DNA of 64,000 nt, from NCBI GenBank assembly GCA_026075535.2, contig AP026539.1, forward strand, positions 12,090,001 to 12,154,000, written 5' to 3'. Made by a program: the position numbers and the translations under genes. Origin of the DNA: Tricholoma matsutake (lineage: Eukaryota; Basidiomycota; Agaricomycetes; Agaricales; Tricholomataceae). The notes beneath the pieces are model-generated. The model saw only the letters and a program-made list of their open reading frames with translations. It was not told the origin of the DNA and searched no databases. How positions within the stretch are numbered: position 1 is the stretch's first letter; each line of letters opens with the position of its first letter. Positions 61,370 to 64,000 of this stretch are shown in pieces.

Positions 61370-64000
61370 TCTGCAACCCTCAGGATACAGCCACTGGGGC
61401 TGGGGGTTGCGTTGACCTTACCCATTTGGCTGCCTATGTTTGTCTCAACGCATCCGCTCTTTCCGACCCTGACTCCCTAACCATTCTCTTAACCTTTCCT
61501 GACTCTTCCGCTCCTTTCTGAACCCTTATCGACTCTGGCTCCTCCCACTGCTTTCTCAACTCCTCTTTTGTGTTGGATAACCAACTCAGCACGGAATCCA
61601 TTAACCCGATCGGTTTATGACTCTTTGATGGATCTTGCAACTCCACCATAACTCAGGTCATTAAACTCCCGGTCACCTTTCCTGCTGGTGAAGTGTTCAA
61701 TTTGTCATTCTATGTAACCTCGCTCGACTCTTCCTGTTCTACCGTACTCAGTCATAACTGGCTGAAGCAATACAATCCATTGATTGACTGGTCTTCAAGC
61801 CAACTCACTTTCTGCTCTGCAGATCATAGAGGTCCAGCACCCCTGATGTCACCTTTGTCCACGAACCTTCCAGTAGAAATCCTCGACTCCTCCACACTTC
61901 CCAAACCCCCCATTCCTCCGAAGTCTACACCTCCTGACATCTCTTTCATCAATGCTGCCGCTTATGCGCATGCCAGCAAACTCCCTGGGGCAGTAGCTTT
62001 TCAGATGACCTTCGCTCCAGAAGGGTTATCCGCCCGCTCTGCCCAATGTGCTCACTCATCTGACCTTTCCAATATTCTGCCTGAGTATCACGAATTCACT
62101 GATGTCTTTGATAAGACTAAAGCGGATACTCTTCCTCTGCATTGGTCCTATGACCTCAAGATAGAGACAGAAGACAACACTCCTCTGCCTCTGGGCTGCA
62201 TGTATTCTCTCTCTCCCTCTGAATTAGAAGCCTTACGAGTCTTCATTAACAAAAACATCCGCTCAGGTTTCATCTGCCCTTCTAAGTCTCTGCATGGCGC
62301 TCCAATCCTCTTTGTCAAGAAGAAGGATGGTAGTCTCCGACTCTGTGTTGACTACTGAGGACTCAATCGCCTTACGAAGAAAGACCGCTATCCCCTTCCT
62401 CTCATTTCCGACCTCCTGGACTCTCCCTGAAAAGCCCGCTTGTTCACCAAGATAGACTTGCGCATGCTTATCACCTAGTCCACATCGCGGACAGTGACAA
62501 ATAAAAAACTACTTTCCACACCTGCTATGGATCCTTTGAGTGGTTGGTGGTTGGTTCCCTTTGGACTCACTAATGTGCCTGCAGCATTCCAGCGATTTAT
62601 GAATGACATCTTCAGCGACATGCTGGATGTTTGTGTCATCATGTACCTTGACAATATCCTGATCTATTCAGATGACAAGTCCCAGCATGGGGCTCATGTT
62701 AAAGAAGTCCTCCGCCGTCTCTGGAGAAATGGACTTTACGCCTCTCCACAAAGATATGAGTTCCATAAAGACACCATTGAATATTTAGGTTTCATCCTTT
62801 CACCGGATGGACTGCGGATGTCCGAGGATAAAGTCAAAACTGTGCTTGACTGGCCCAAGCCTAGAAAAGTTAAGGACATCCAATCCTTCTTAGGCTTTTG
62901 CAATTTTTACCACCGTTTCATTAATGGCTATTCTGACATTGTCATCACACTTACCCACTTGATGCGGAAATCCGCACCTTGGGACTTCAACAAGAAGTGC
63001 TGCAACACCTTTGAAAGGCTCAAACAGAAATTCACCCATGCACCCATCTTAACTCAATGGGTACTGGACTCTCAGATGGTACTCGAAACGGATGCTTCTG
63101 ACTATGCCCTAGCGGCTATCCTTTCAGTTTACACTGCAGATGGAGAAATCCATCCAGTCACCTTTCATTCCCGCTCCTTCAACCCCGCTGAACTAAATTA
63201 CGACACACATGACAAGGAACTCTTGGCTATCTTTGAGGCCTTCAAACACTGGCGGCAATATTTCGAGGGTTCCGCAAACCCGGTTGATGTAGTCACCGAC
63301 CACAAAAATCTTGAGTACTTCAGCACTACTAAGTTGCTCACCCGCCGCCAGGCCCGCTGGTCTGAATACCTTTCCCAGTTCAATCTTGTCATTCTTTTCT
63401 GCCCTGGCAAATTAGGGGCCAAGCCAGATGCTCTCACTAGACGTTGGGACATCTACCACAAAGGGGGAAATAGTGACTTCGCCTCCATAAACCCGACCAA
63501 CTTCCAACCTGTATTCACACAGGAACAACTCTCATCCTCCCTCCATGCCACTTATTTCACCACACCCATCCTTCGACAAGCAGTAATCATGGATGTTGAG
63601 AAACTTCACAGTGACATCTGCACCTCTCTACCCCTTGACCCCTTATCATCTGCACATCTTCCGACTCCTGTTGACCCCAACTGGACAATAGACGAGGCAG
63701 GTCTTCTCCACCACTTTGACCAGATTTATGTTCCGGACATCGCGGATCTTCACCTCAAGGTCCTTCAGTACAAACACGATCACATCCTCTCTGGCCACCT
63801 CGGACAAAACAAACCCAGCAGCTTGTCCACTGGGAATATGTCTGGCCAAACCTCTGCACCTTTGTGCAGGAATTCTGCAAATCCTGTACCACTTGCAAAA
63901 GATCCAAATCACCTCGACACAAGCCCTATGGGTTTCTAAAGCAACTTCTGGTTCCAGAATGACCTTGGAAATCCATCTCCATGGATTTCATTGAGCAACT
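61370..64000 (+). pseudogene. pol: Protease, RT, RNase H, integrase start (D2)
   Basis: Protease LIDSGSSHCFLNSSFVLDNQ, preceded by a TGA. RT: KSLHGAPILFVKKKDGSLRL, CVDY, TGA, further damage 62420-62500, FGLTNVPAAFQRFMNDIFSD, MYLDNILIYSDDKS (YLDD to YLDN), LSPDGLRMSEDKVKTVLDW. RNase H: VLETDASDYALAAILSVYT, YDTHDKELLAIFEAF, VVTDHKNLEYFSTT. Integrase zinc domain starts HDHILSGHLGQN, where a one-base change shifts the frame near 63812. From 62494 to 63939 the frame is open for 481 codons. Confidence 0.88.

Larger units (their letters stand above)
59297..64000 (+). mobile_element. Ty3/gypsy chromovirus D2 (family D), runs off the window
   Basis: The 5' LTR, primer site, gag, gag-pol junction, protease, RT, RNase H and start of integrase are present; the rest is beyond the right edge. 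It is the plus-strand sister of D1. It keeps CGA at several sites where D1 has TGA, and shows the uninterrupted A3 insertion site. Confidence 0.92.

Noticed and set aside
1..64000. TGA reassigned to an amino acid (alternative genetic code)
   Set aside because: Sister copies show CGA at the same codons, the intact genes here do not use internal TGA, and several ORFs end naturally at TGA (chromodomain ends, recombinase, hAT). Decay is the simpler reading.
1..64000. tRNA or rRNA genes
   Set aside because: No cloverleaf with invariant GGTTCRA-type box, and no conserved rRNA segment was seen. The iMet-like bases at 27591 are a primer site only.

Overview
The window is a repeat-dominated stretch of a fungal nuclear genome. 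Short introns (about 50 bp, GTAAGT-like donors, CTAAT/CTGAC branch sites), chromodomain Ty3/gypsy elements and the protein families seen (DUF6914-like, aminoglycoside-phosphotransferase-like, Cys-rich cluster protein) point to a basidiomycete, probably an Agaricomycete. That placement is inference from family resemblance. No rRNA, tRNA, CRISPR or prokaryotic operon is visible.

Layout. 1-8189: A1 (3' part of a Ty3/gypsy element of family A), B1 (family B, 5' end cut at the A1 LTR) and C (3' end of another family-A element). 8190-14000: older sequence with a broken tyrosine-recombinase (Crypton-like) gene that was hit by a hAT transposon and then partly inverted. 14001-25803: full-length element E, then F, a family-A element carrying an E-type 3' cassette. 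25804-27011: spacer. 27012-51827: a composite that reads best as one minus-strand family-B element broken up by later insertions: a Ty1/copia element (itself holding a hAT MITE), element D1 (itself holding the full-length element A3), a 1.3 kb unidentified insertion and a solo E-type LTR. A small spliced Cys-rich gene at 32391-33240 starts inside a D-type LTR fragment. 51828-59296: gene-like and decayed sequence, with a LINE 3' end, an intact DUF6914-like ORF, a kinase-like pseudogene, a hairpin-bearing satellite and an apparently intact three-exon gene. 59297-64000: element D2, running off the right edge.

Working picture. Four Ty3/gypsy families (A, B, D, E) share the order gag, protease, RT, RNase H, integrase, chromodomain. 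Families A and E add accessory ORFs between the chromodomain and the 3' LTR, and these come as two interchangeable cassettes. Families A and D, and less clearly E, carry a primer site complementary to their own predicted mRNA 5' end (Tf1-like self-priming). Family-A LTRs carry an array of equal-sized hairpins with a constant loop and covarying stems in the transcribed leader. Most in-frame stops are TGA where a sister copy has CGA, and most lost RT catalytic aspartates fit CpG to CpA. This indicates CpG methylation followed by deamination as the main route of inactivation.
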